This document shows positions 8,762 to 16,850 of a stretch of 50,604 bases of DNA, in pieces. The notes under the pieces were generated by a model, which ran no database searches, had not been told where the DNA came from, and saw only the letters and a list, made by a program, of their open reading frames with translations. A program made the position numbers and the translations under genes. Origin of the DNA: Crocinitomicaceae bacterium (lineage in GTDB: Bacteria > Bacteroidota > Bacteroidia > Flavobacteriales_D > Crocinitomicaceae); the NCBI GenBank assembly GCA_030727405.1, contig JANRBR010000029.1:1-50604 (forward strand), written 5' to 3'. Positions within the stretch are counted from its first letter, which is position 1. Each line of letters starts with the position of its first letter.

Positions 8762-10342
8762 CTATCCTTCGTACTTATTTTCTGCTAAACGATTAATCAC
8801 GTGTTGTAAATTTTCCAGTTTCTTTTCTTGGCGCATTTGGATAGCAGTCTGAGTGAAATACTGGTGTTGTTTTAAGAATTTGACTTGGATTTCATCCCAT
8901 TGTTTTCGGGATTGGATTTTTCCCATTTCAGTTAATTCCTTTCGAAGTCGGTCAGCGATCTCCTCGAAATCATCTGTTCCTAAGTAATCCAGATCGGCAT
9001 CGCAGATGATTTCCTGTAGCTTATTAATGGGTTTGTGAGGCAATTCGGTTGCGTGAATCAATTCCACTATGGTTTTTACGTGTTGTTCGGTATAACCATA
9101 TTTTGGCAGGATTTCGGTTGCCATCCTTGCTCCTATTTCCTCATTGTTATCATAACGTTCGATGAAACCGGCATCGTGCAAAATAGCAGCCGTTTTCAAG
9201 AGGAATAGTCCTTCATCGGTTACCCCTTCGAGTAAGGCAATGCGCTCTACTGATTTCACCACATCTTTTGTGTGTCTCAGCGAATGATAATACAACTTAT
9301 CGGATAAATTTTTCTCTAGAATGGAGAGGACATTGTGTTCCGTCTTGTAATATTTAATGGAGCTATAATGGTGTAATTTTTTAATTTCCTCAAAACGAGA
9401 ATTTGGCTGAAGTCCTTCGCCGTTAACAGACAACTCAGGTTTGATGCGGTTTACGACATATGTATCGACTTTTGCGCGCGATTTCGTCAATGCTTTTCCT
9501 TTGTATTCACATTCAAAATAAGGTTCGATGTGCTGAAAGGTATGTCCTGTAATGGTGACCTTCCCAGGTTCACCGAGCATTTCCATTCGCTGCGCCAAAT
9601 TTACGGTGGAACCCCAAATATCATAAGCTAAACGAATGTTTCCAATGATTCCAGCGATGACCGGACCTGTATTGATCCCCAACCGTATTTCCCAAAAATC
9701 TTCGTGATCTGCGATTGCCTCATATTTGAGTTTGTCCATGAAAGCTTGGATTTGAAGTGCAGCAGTACACGCATCAATTGGATTAGTAGAGTTTTCAATT
9801 GGAACACCTCCTGCACACATATAGGCATCCCCAATGGTTTTAATTTTCTCCAAGTTATTTGCTTGAATGATTTCATCAAATTTCTGAAAGAGGATGTCCA
9901 ATTTTGATACAATTCGACTTGGCTGCATGGTATCGGAAATACGAGTAAAACCGACGACATCCGTAAACATCACGGAAACTTGTTGAAATCCTTGTGCTTT
10001 GACTTTTCCTGAGCGTTTTAATTCGATCACCACCTCTGAAGGCAAGGTATTATTCAACCATTGTTCTGTTTTATCCTTTTCCTTTTGCAATAAGGATTGC
10101 TGTTGAAGTACTTTGTTTTTTTCTTCCTCAATGAGTCGATTTTGTTCTTCAATTTTGGTTTTTTGCAAGCGGATTTCACGTGTTCTTTCAGCGATTTTAA
10201 CTTCTAAACGAACTTGGTTTCTTCTAGATCGTTCAATTCTACTGCGAATAAAAATAAAAATGGCAAAAAATAGGATGATGGTTGTTAAAACCCAAAACCA
10301 CCAAGTTTGCCAAAAATGAATTTCGCGGGATAATTCGATCAT
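8762..10342 (-). CDS. Membrane adenylate cyclase (class III) fused to HD phosphohydrolase domain
   Basis: This 526-residue protein has one transmembrane helix (about 11-33), a long coiled coil (about 40-95), a class III cyclase domain (about 118-295) and a C-terminal HD domain (about 345-490). Metal-binding aspartates are at about 128 (VMFTDVVGFT) and 172 (KTIGDAYM). Substrate determinants are Lys168 and Asp241 (YDIWGSTVN), which is the ATP-type pair, so cAMP is the likely product. Asn248 and Arg252 complete the transition-state set. The HD part keeps YHSLRH, LHDAGF and CDADLDYLG, suggesting metal-dependent phosphohydrolase activity. The opening HFWQTWWFWVL is what normally follows a large periplasmic propeller sensor in this family; here almost nothing precedes it. 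The plus-strand neighbour is convergent. Confidence 0.88.
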   Translation of the reverse strand: MIELSREIHFWQTWWFWVLTTIILFFAIFIFIRSRIERSRRNQVRLEVKIAERTREIRLQKTKIEEQNRLIEEEKNKVLQQQSLLQKEKDKTEQWLNNTLPSEVVIELKRSGKVKAQGFQQVSVMFTDVVGFTRISDTMQPSRIVSKLDILFQKFDEIIQANNLEKIKTIGDAYMCAGGVPIENSTNPIDACTAALQIQAFMDKLKYEAIADHEDFWEIRLGINTGPVIAGIIGNIRLAYDIWGSTVNLAQRMEMLGEPGKVTITGHTFQHIEPYFECEYKGKALTKSRAKVDTYVVNRIKPELSVNGEGLQPNSRFEEIKKLHHYSSIKYYKTEHNVLSILEKNLSDKLYYHSLRHTKDVVKSVERIALLEGVTDEGLFLLKTAAILHDAGFIERYDNNEEIGARMATEILPKYGYTEQHVKTIVELIHATELPHKPINKLQEIICDADLDYLGTDDFEEIADRLRKELTEMGKIQSRKQWDEIQVKFLKQHQYFTQTAIQMRQEKKLENLQHVINRLAENKYEG

Positions 10343-10412
10343 GATAGAATAGTTGAATGTATGCTCTAAACAAATTTACGCATTAACCCGTCTAAAAAGA
10401 GAAATAGGACAT

Positions 10413-10435
10413 AAAAAAAGGGGCCTAAGCCCCTT
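10413..10435 (-). terminator. Rho-independent terminator after the 10439-11608 gene
   Basis: On the minus strand a 7-bp stem AAGGGGC/GCCCCTT with a four-base loop is followed by a run of seven T residues. It starts 4 bases after the stop codon at 10439 and separates this gene from the cyclase gene downstream. Confidence 0.9.
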
Positions 10436-10438
10436 CGA

Positions 10439-11608
10439 TTAATAGTATGTCTTTTTTGGAGTTGGTTTATTGATTGGCTGTTTGCTTTTTTGAACATTGA
10501 ATCCTACGTTGATTCCAGCAAATCCACCTCCCTTTTGGGATGTGTAGAATAAATTCACTGGCACATTTAAGGATCCTTCACGAAATGTGCGTCCAAAACC
10601 AACAACAAAACTCGAGCTAAGTTTTGAGCTTCCACGCATGTCTAAGTTTTCTTCAAAGGTATATGCTTCATTTAGGGTAACTTGGTTGTTGGCAGCATAT
10701 TTGACCCAATCACTTTCAGAAAAGTATTTGCCATTTTGGCTGTAAAGATTATCTGTATCAAAAAATCCATTAGAGGTGTGTTTCACACTCAATCTTGGTC
10801 CAAAAGCAAATTCCCATCCGCTTTTCCCAAAACGGAATCCATTCATTAAGGTAAATGAAGGCAAGAATTTTCCTTGCTCCAAACCTGAAACATTGATGAT
10901 TCCTTCTACCAACGCAGAGAAATTTTCTGTCCCTACGTATTGTCCTTCGAATTGGTACCCAATCATTGAAACGAATGGTGCAATATCCAAACCACCTTCA
11001 GAAGTTGATCTTGTAGCAAACTCATTCAAAGAACCTACAAGTGCCGCTCCACCAATTCTTGGTCCAGAGTTATTGATTTTACCAATATTATTGGAAGTTA
11101 TGACTTCATTCTTAAAAGCTAAACGGTCGGCAATCACTTTATCTACAGTGAAACCATGCATTTCGTACAATAAAATTTCGATCATGCGTTGAATTTCTGT
11201 TTCCTGGTTATCGAATTCCTTCACAGAAGATTTGTACAATGTTTGATTTTTAACATCAACGATTTTAATGGTCAAAGCGATTTTATTTCCAAGTCCGTCA
11301 ACGCTCCCACACATCACATAATTCACGTTCAATTCCGCACCCAGTTTCAATAAACAATTTTGGCCATAACATTGTGAACGGTATTCTTCTTTTGCTTTCA
11401 GAACATCAGCCATGTCGTATTCATCATAGACTTTGTACTTGTTTAATTTGATTGCTTCTAAGCGCATCATCTTGGCAACTGATTCCGGTTTAACGGTTAA
11501 ACCGTTAACATTTGGATTTGCTACGGCAATGGTAGGAACTTGATCCGTTTGTGCTTGACTAAAGATTCCGATTAGGCAAGTCGTCAGAAGTAAAATTGTT
11601 TTTTTCAT
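10439..11608 (-). CDS. Exported protein: LpoB/CsgG-like N-terminal domain plus beta-barrel
   Basis: I do not recognise this 389-residue protein by name. A signal peptide (ending SQAQ) is followed by about 140 residues resembling the alpha/beta fold of the LpoB/CsgG/TolB-N group: TIAVANPNVNGL, a stretch with CYGQNCLLKLGAELNVNYVM, then GSVDGLGNKIALTIKIVDV. The second half (about 185-375) is glycine-rich and made of alternating strands typical of an outer-membrane barrel (GYQFEGQYVGTENFSALVEG, GFRFGKSGWEFAFGPRLSV). The tail KPTPKKTYY is basic. A terminator follows immediately and a promoter candidate precedes, so it is probably a single-gene unit. The two cysteines in CYGQNC could form a periplasmic disulfide. 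The domain assignment is by pattern only. Confidence 0.65.
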   Translation of the reverse strand: MKKTILLLTTCLIGIFSQAQTDQVPTIAVANPNVNGLTVKPESVAKMMRLEAIKLNKYKVYDEYDMADVLKAKEEYRSQCYGQNCLLKLGAELNVNYVMCGSVDGLGNKIALTIKIVDVKNQTLYKSSVKEFDNQETEIQRMIEILLYEMHGFTVDKVIADRLAFKNEVITSNNIGKINNSGPRIGGAALVGSLNEFATRSTSEGGLDIAPFVSMIGYQFEGQYVGTENFSALVEGIINVSGLEQGKFLPSFTLMNGFRFGKSGWEFAFGPRLSVKHTSNGFFDTDNLYSQNGKYFSESDWVKYAANNQVTLNEAYTFEENLDMRGSSKLSSSFVVGFGRTFREGSLNVPVNLFYTSQKGGGFAGINVGFNVQKSKQPINKPTPKKTYY

Positions 11609-11628
11609 CTTGTTTAAATTTTATACTG

Positions 11629-11661
11629 CAAATATTTCTGCATTTTACGCTTAAAACAAAA
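11629..11661 (-). promoter_or_regulatory. Candidate promoter for the 10439-11608 gene
   Basis: The minus strand shows TTTTG (plus 11657-11661), a spacer of about 20 bases, then AATATTTG (plus 11629-11636), one base off TAnnTTTG. The predicted start of transcription would leave a leader of about 14 bases before the ATG. Confidence 0.45.
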
Positions 11662-11689
11662 CTGAATTAAGCAAAATTGATTTGGTCAT

Positions 11690-11704
11690 TTGCGATATTC
11701 GCAA
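11690..11704. promoter_or_regulatory. Perfect short dyad, possible operator
   Basis: The sequence TTGCGATATTCGCAA has 6-bp inverted arms around a 3-bp centre. It begins directly after the TAG stop of the 11705-12718 regulator gene and lies about 28 bp upstream of the -33 box of the next gene. There is no T-run, so a terminator role is unlikely. An operator is the better guess. Confidence 0.35.
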
Positions 11705-12718
11705 CTAGCTATTAAACTCGATATCTGCCTCTATTTTTTTTCGAAACATTTTGATTGTTTTTTCAAATTCAAAAAAATAATTATTTCTTTCTTTTTCATT
11801 TACAACACTAATCTTACTTGAGTTTGCCAATTGCTTATCTAGAACCTGTTTCGTGTCGGACACATATTGTTCATCTGTCGTTTGCAAATAGTTCATAATG
11901 TTATGTGTCACATATAGTCCTTTTTTATCCTTGCTTTCGTAATAAAAGGCGGCATCTGAATTAATGGTTTCGTTCAGGTACATTTCAAACTGATTTCCTT
12001 GTTCGGGAGCTTGCGTTCCAAAAATGAACTTTTTGCCGCAATCTGCTTGCGCTTTCAAATGCTGAGAAAACATGATGGCACGATCGCAAAGAAAAAGAGC
12101 ATAGGACGGGTCTTCAAACATATTTGATTTGAAATAATACAAGATTTGCCGCATAAATCCGCGCATGAGTTCCGGGTCAAAAATTTCAACGGACGGAATC
12201 GAATTGTAGGTAGCGACGATGTTATGGCCCAATTCAAAGGCCCTCTCCGTAATCTTTTCATGTCGGAAGAGCATATTTTGGTATTCCGGTATCTGCAAGT
12301 GGGTTTTTGCCCAAAAGAACAAGCGAAAACGAAGTAATTGCGGAACGTTTATTAGTTGGAAGAAATGAACATTATTAATCGTTAGAATGATGCGGGGATC
12401 TTCCAATGATTTGAGTCGTTGAAAGGACTCTAAAATACCTTGTAAATAAGATTCTAAACTAAAATCAAATGCGTTCAATGGCGTATACCCAAAAACGACA
12501 TTTCCTGCTTTTTGCTCAATGAGTGCATCAAAGGAAATATCAAATGCTTTACAGATTTTTTGTACTTCAAAAATGGTTAAAGCTGTTTCACCTCTCAACC
12601 TGCGGTATGCCGCATCCTGACTGACGTGTAATACATCGCTCAATACGTATCCCATGGAGTCACCCCCACTTAATTTAACACGAACTAAATTTAAAAGATC
12701 CGATTGGAGCCTGTGCAT
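11705..12718 (-). CDS. Helix-turn-helix regulator of the Bacteroidota type
   Basis: This 337-residue cytosolic protein starts with an XRE-like helix-turn-helix (about residues 10-65: MGYVLSDVLHVSQDAAYRRL followed by GETALTIFEVQKICKAFDIS). A long mostly helical C-terminal part without a recognisable enzyme motif follows (about 90-330). This architecture is widespread in Flavobacteriales and Sphingobacteriales, where such proteins are annotated only as helix-turn-helix domain proteins. The effector is unknown. It begins 2 bp after the stop of a predicted outer-membrane protein gene, so the two form a tight operon. That position suggests it may control its own operon or the downstream barrel gene at 10439-11608. 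Confidence 0.75.
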   Translation of the reverse strand: MHRLQSDLLNLVRVKLSGGDSMGYVLSDVLHVSQDAAYRRLRGETALTIFEVQKICKAFDISFDALIEQKAGNVVFGYTPLNAFDFSLESYLQGILESFQRLKSLEDPRIILTINNVHFFQLINVPQLLRFRLFFWAKTHLQIPEYQNMLFRHEKITERAFELGHNIVATYNSIPSVEIFDPELMRGFMRQILYYFKSNMFEDPSYALFLCDRAIMFSQHLKAQADCGKKFIFGTQAPEQGNQFEMYLNETINSDAAFYYESKDKKGLYVTHNIMNYLQTTDEQYVSDTKQVLDKQLANSSKISVVNEKERNNYFFEFEKTIKMFRKKIEADIEFNS

Positions 12719-12720
12719 AG

Positions 12721-13821
12721 TTAAAATTTATAAAACCAAGTGCACATTGGCACTGGGAATGAATAACGTGTTGAATTCACTTCTTGACTTTTTTCCTTGG
12801 TGGACTTACCAATTACACCTGCAAGAGAAACTTGAAATGCCGTATTTTCCGATTTTTGGAAACGCATTCCAGGCATAATAACGGCATTGACTGAATTCAT
12901 TGTTTGTGTGGTAGATTGAATAGGTCCAACAATGGTGTGTGTGGTCATTCCAGTCAATGGATCATATGCATATGTGATGGATTGACTCCGAAATTCTTCC
13001 ACTCGATTTCCAAAAACGAACATCATATCTATGATAATACTTGCTTTTTTACCCACAGAAGCGATACCGGCAATTCCAAGAATCGGTGCCTTGGTCGTTG
13101 GGATTTTAAAATTCACTGGGCTCAAGTTTGAATAATCCCAATATGTTTGATCAATTGGATACATTCCAGGTTCGTACATTTGTTCTCCCGTCTTAATTCC
13201 TGTGTTTAAATATGCGTATCCCAAAGACAGTGTCACGTTGTTTTTTCTATCGCCATAGGTCGCCATTGCCCAATGCAAACCGCCGTAACCTCTACCTTGA
13301 TTGAGATAGCCAGCGCTTCCGAGTAAGGTACCAAGGCCAAAATTCAACTTTTCATTTCTAGTGGGAATGGTGTATTTCATTGCCAGAACGATTGGACTAG
13401 CTATCCACGTAGCCATGACTCCAACTGAAAACCGATTACTCACCGAAAAATGTACTTCTGGTCCATACAAATTAATGAGTGCGTAATTCTCGTTTTTTTC
13501 AATGGGAAAGGCATTTGCGCTAAATTGATACCTCGTGGTAAAAACGCCGGTGCCTCTGTACTCATTGTTTTTAATATCCAAATCTGGCCTAACAACAGAA
13601 ATGGATTGAATATCTGCTTTCGGTATGTAAATTTTTCCAAGTGAATTTGTTTCAAGCAATACTTCACGTCCGTCGTCGCTGATGATTTTCCCGATGTATT
13701 CTTGATTGTTAAATTTCAGGACCCTATATAAATTCGTGTCAGCAGGATTCGTTTGAGCGGAAAGGTCATTCCATTGGAATATGACAAAAAACAAAACGAT
13801 GAGTGAAAATACTTTTTTCAT
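12721..13821 (-). CDS. Predicted outer-membrane protein with N-terminal SH3-like segment
   Basis: This 366-residue protein is not one I can name. It has a signal peptide (to about residue 22, LSAQ) and then a short beta-rich module (YRVLKFNNQEYIGKIISDD, followed by LLETNSLGKIYIPKADI) that looks like the small SH3/Sm-like fold found at the start of many Bacteroidota surface proteins. From about residue 85 alternating strands and glycines suggest an outer-membrane beta-barrel (HFSVSNRFSVGVMATWIA, KNNVTLSLGYAYLNTG). It ends in an aromatic residue (WFYKF), as barrels commonly do. It lies 27 bp after murF-alr and 2 bp before the helix-turn-helix regulator on the same strand. I saw no clear promoter in the 27-bp gap. 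Confidence 0.65.
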   Translation of the reverse strand: MKKVFSLIVLFFVIFQWNDLSAQTNPADTNLYRVLKFNNQEYIGKIISDDGREVLLETNSLGKIYIPKADIQSISVVRPDLDIKNNEYRGTGVFTTRYQFSANAFPIEKNENYALINLYGPEVHFSVSNRFSVGVMATWIASPIVLAMKYTIPTRNEKLNFGLGTLLGSAGYLNQGRGYGGLHWAMATYGDRKNNVTLSLGYAYLNTGIKTGEQMYEPGMYPIDQTYWDYSNLSPVNFKIPTTKAPILGIAGIASVGKKASIIIDMMFVFGNRVEEFRSQSITYAYDPLTGMTTHTIVGPIQSTTQTMNSVNAVIMPGMRFQKSENTAFQVSLAGVIGKSTKEKSQEVNSTRYSFPVPMCTWFYKF

Positions 13822-13848
13822 TGGTTGAATTTTAACAAAAAATAAACT

Positions 13849-16119
13849 TTATTCTTCTTCCGAATAACTCCGATGTACACGCGTTGAAATGGATGTCAAG
13901 ATTTCATATGGGATTGTTTGACAAGCACTTGCGAAATCTTCCAGTGATTGATTTGGTCCAATAACCTCCACCATTGTTTTAGATTCAACTTGGAGCTCTC
14001 CAATGTTTACCATAATCATATCCATACAAACCCTTCCCACGACCGGACAGCGTTGCTGTTGAATGTACACTGCTCCTACCCCATTGCTTAATGATCGTTT
14101 AAATCCATCGGCATATCCAATAGGAACTATAGCAATTTGCATGTCCTTATCCGCTATAAAAGAACAGCCATAGCCGACGCTTTCTCCTTTTCGAACGGTT
14201 TTCACTTGAGAAATGCTGCTCGTCCAATGAATGACTGGTTTTAGTCCTTGTGCAAAGGATTTATTCGAGCTGATTCCAAAAAGTCCTATGCCAATTCTAA
14301 CCATGTCAAATTGTGCAGTTGAAGCATGTGCTATTCCTTCTGAATTTAGGATATGGCGGATAAACGGATAAGAAAGTTGTGCTTCAAATTTATGGCAAAT
14401 TACCTCAAAAAGTTGAAGTTGATTTTGAGTAACCTTGGAATTTGCTTGATCTGCATCGGCCAAATGGCTATAGACGCTTTTCACCATTACCTCAGGTTGA
14501 GATGCCAGAATTTCGATTAATTGTTGAATTTCATCCGGATGAAATCCAAGTCGTTTCATTCCCGTATCCATTTTTATGTGAATCGGAAAACCTGTTTTAT
14601 CTTGTGAGATGAGCACTTTTACCAATTCATCGAGTTGTTTGAAGTCATAAATGGCAGGTTCGAGATCATCTTGAACGCACATTTCCATTCCTTCCTCTTC
14701 AGCATTCATCACAAGGATTGGGGATTTAATTCCAGCCTTTCTCAGTTCATGTCCCTCATCAGAATACGCCACACCAAAATAATGAATGCCTTGTTTTTCC
14801 AAATACCTAGCTAAGGCAGTAAGTCCAACTCCATACGATTGTGCTTTCACCATCGCTAACATATTGGTTTCAGGACGAAGCAGGCTTTTGTATTGATAGA
14901 GGTTGTGTTTAAGTGCTGATAGATTATAGGAAAGTTGTGTTTTATGGTGTTTCAATTTTAGGCGATTTGACACTCGCTGCATATACCGAGCACCTTTCAC
15001 TAAAACCACTGCATTTGTAACATCCAGGTTTAATTCTTGGTCTTGAAGTAAAAAATGAACTTCCTCCACTTGGAATTGCTTGCACAAGTCCTCTAATTCC
15101 TTTTTTTGGTGTTGATTTTCTGCTGTTAAACCAACCAAAACCATGCGCTTTTTATTCCCCGAAATGGAAAGTTGATAGGACAAAGAACTTTTAAAGGCTT
15201 CTTGGTCCATTGTATAGGTATCATTAATGATTAAAGCGTTCGAAATCCCTTCAAACGTCTCTAACCTCATCGCAAGATGCGGGAGTGATTGTATCCTACT
15301 TGCTTCGATTTCAGTCCAAACTTTAGCAGCATGGATGGCCAAGTTTGCTTGCTGCGCACTGATTTCATCCATGAATGGGATCAAGGTTTCGAATTCTTTC
15401 TGACGAACAGCTGTTTCGACTTTCAAATCTTTAGGCAAAGGAATTCCTTCCGAAACGAAGACAACTTCTGCAGTAGAGAAGATCGAACATAATTCATCTT
15501 GATATGCTTCATAATTCGGGAAAGCAGCACAATGAGTAGCAAGCACATTTGTGAGTACACCATGCGTCGGCTGAACCATTTTGGTGAGTTTTTGCATTTC
15601 ACCAGGCTGTGTAGCTGCGACTTCAAGTATTGCTAAATCCGCTGTTTTTGGTAATTGCAAAATGGACAAGGCTACTCCGAGTTGTGAGTTGTAGCTTTTT
15701 GGACTTCGGAAAACATGAAGTTTCCCCGACAACAAATGATACATCCATTCTTTGATGGTTGTTTTCCCGAGGCTTCCGGCTATCGCTACTATTGGATAAC
15801 TTAATTGTTGACGGTAATGCTTCGCTAATTTTTGCAAGGCTCCTAAGACATCTTCCACCACGATGAAGCAAGCATCTGTCCAATTGTTTTCTGGTACATC
15901 TTGGACGACAAAGACCCGCACTCCTTTAGCATATGCATCCGGTATGAAGTCTATTCCATTTCGAAAGGAACCATTTAGGGCAAAAAACACCAATCCAGGG
16001 ATTGGGTATATTTTACGTGAATCAAATGCCACTTCTTGAATCAAACCCTTGAAAATCGACCCGAAATTTCGACCATCCAATTGCTTGGTTAATTCTTGAT
16101 ATGTCAGTTCTAGCTTCAC
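13849..16119 (-). CDS. murF-alr: Bifunctional MurF (D-Ala-D-Ala adding ligase) / alanine racemase
   Basis: This 756-residue fusion joins a MurF-type ligase (about 1-390) to a PLP alanine racemase (about 393-756), an arrangement known in Bacteroidota. MurF adds D-Ala-D-Ala to the UDP-MurNAc-tripeptide, and Alr makes D-alanine. The MurF half has the P-loop AGSLGKTTIKEW (Lys119) and MRLETFEGISNALIINDTY. The racemase half has the PLP lysine in MVKAQSYGVG (about 425), a KMDTGMKRLGF segment, the catalytic tyrosine region VGYGCSFIAD, and GRVCMDMIMVN. The MurF half is odd: where Mur ligases carry a carbamylated lysine (a helix ending KxxLF), it reads YQDELCSIF, and the usual DSYN is DTYT. The whole protein is also shorter than the roughly 800+ usual for the fusion. 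It starts 1 bp after the tdk stop. Confidence 0.9.
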   Translation of the reverse strand: MKLELTYQELTKQLDGRNFGSIFKGLIQEVAFDSRKIYPIPGLVFFALNGSFRNGIDFIPDAYAKGVRVFVVQDVPENNWTDACFIVVEDVLGALQKLAKHYRQQLSYPIVAIAGSLGKTTIKEWMYHLLSGKLHVFRSPKSYNSQLGVALSILQLPKTADLAILEVAATQPGEMQKLTKMVQPTHGVLTNVLATHCAAFPNYEAYQDELCSIFSTAEVVFVSEGIPLPKDLKVETAVRQKEFETLIPFMDEISAQQANLAIHAAKVWTEIEASRIQSLPHLAMRLETFEGISNALIINDTYTMDQEAFKSSLSYQLSISGNKKRMVLVGLTAENQHQKKELEDLCKQFQVEEVHFLLQDQELNLDVTNAVVLVKGARYMQRVSNRLKLKHHKTQLSYNLSALKHNLYQYKSLLRPETNMLAMVKAQSYGVGLTALARYLEKQGIHYFGVAYSDEGHELRKAGIKSPILVMNAEEEGMEMCVQDDLEPAIYDFKQLDELVKVLISQDKTGFPIHIKMDTGMKRLGFHPDEIQQLIEILASQPEVMVKSVYSHLADADQANSKVTQNQLQLFEVICHKFEAQLSYPFIRHILNSEGIAHASTAQFDMVRIGIGLFGISSNKSFAQGLKPVIHWTSSISQVKTVRKGESVGYGCSFIADKDMQIAIVPIGYADGFKRSLSNGVGAVYIQQQRCPVVGRVCMDMIMVNIGELQVESKTMVEVIGPNQSLEDFASACQTIPYEILTSISTRVHRSYSEEE

Positions 16120-16120
16120 C

Positions 16121-16690
16121 TTATTTCTGTTGGTAACAAGTTCGACAAAGGGGGCGGTATTTTTCTACCGCACCAACCAATACTTGTTCGGTTTGTTGAA
16201 CGGTTCTTTGCGAATAGTGCGCCAAATTCCCACAAGAAACGCAAATGGCATGAACTTTTGTAACGTACTCGGAAATAGCCATGAGTTGCGGCATCGGGCC
16301 AAAAGCCACACCTTGATAATCCATGTCTAATCCAGCAACAATTACCCGGACACCTTTATTCGCTAATTCATTGCAAACCGATATAATACCTGGATCAAAA
16401 AACTGAGCTTCATCAATGGCCACGACTTTTTGATTGGTCCAATTGGACAAAATTTCTTTGGATTCGTTGACAATGACCGCTTCAAACGAAGTTCCTTTGT
16501 GACTTACCACATGTTTTTCACTATAGCGATTGTCCAACATTGGCTTAAAAAGAATCAACGCTTGGTTGGCAAATTCAGCACGGCGGATGCGGCGAATCAG
16601 TTCTTCCGTTTTTCCTGAAAACATGGAGCCACAGATCACCTCTATCCACCCATTGGTTCTACCATCTACTGGAAATTGCTCTAAAAACAT
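16121..16690 (-). CDS. tdk: Thymidine kinase (TK1 type)
   Basis: This enzyme phosphorylates thymidine with ATP in the pyrimidine salvage pathway. The Walker A loop is ICGSMFSGKTEEL, Walker B is VVAIDEAQFF, and the thymidine-binding lasso follows (VAGLDMDYQGVAFGPMP). Two CxxC pairs (CVSCGN and CRTCYQ) form the structural zinc site of type II enzymes. I chose the ATG at 16690, giving MFLEQFPVDGRTNGWIEVIC, because Bacteroidota homologues begin with MFLE. An in-frame ATG at 16747 would add 19 residues that do not look conserved. The product is 189 residues, near the family norm. It is 1 bp upstream of murF-alr, so they are cotranscribed. Confidence 0.93.
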   Translation of the reverse strand: MFLEQFPVDGRTNGWIEVICGSMFSGKTEELIRRIRRAEFANQALILFKPMLDNRYSEKHVVSHKGTSFEAVIVNESKEILSNWTNQKVVAIDEAQFFDPGIISVCNELANKGVRVIVAGLDMDYQGVAFGPMPQLMAISEYVTKVHAICVSCGNLAHYSQRTVQQTEQVLVGAVEKYRPLCRTCYQQK

Positions 16691-16850
16691 AAACGCATCA
16701 TTGTTAACATTTATTTCAAAAGAAATGACGACAAATCGTTGTAGCAATCAGCATGTTTTCTAATTTTGATCACGCAACGTTACAATCAACCCTTTGATTT
16801 GATAACGAAGTTAGTAACTTAAATGAAAAGTCCGAAAAAAGCATGCCCTT

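Noticed and set aside
16691..16747. Longer thymidine kinase starting at 16747
   Set aside because: The 19 added residues do not resemble homologues, which start MFLE.
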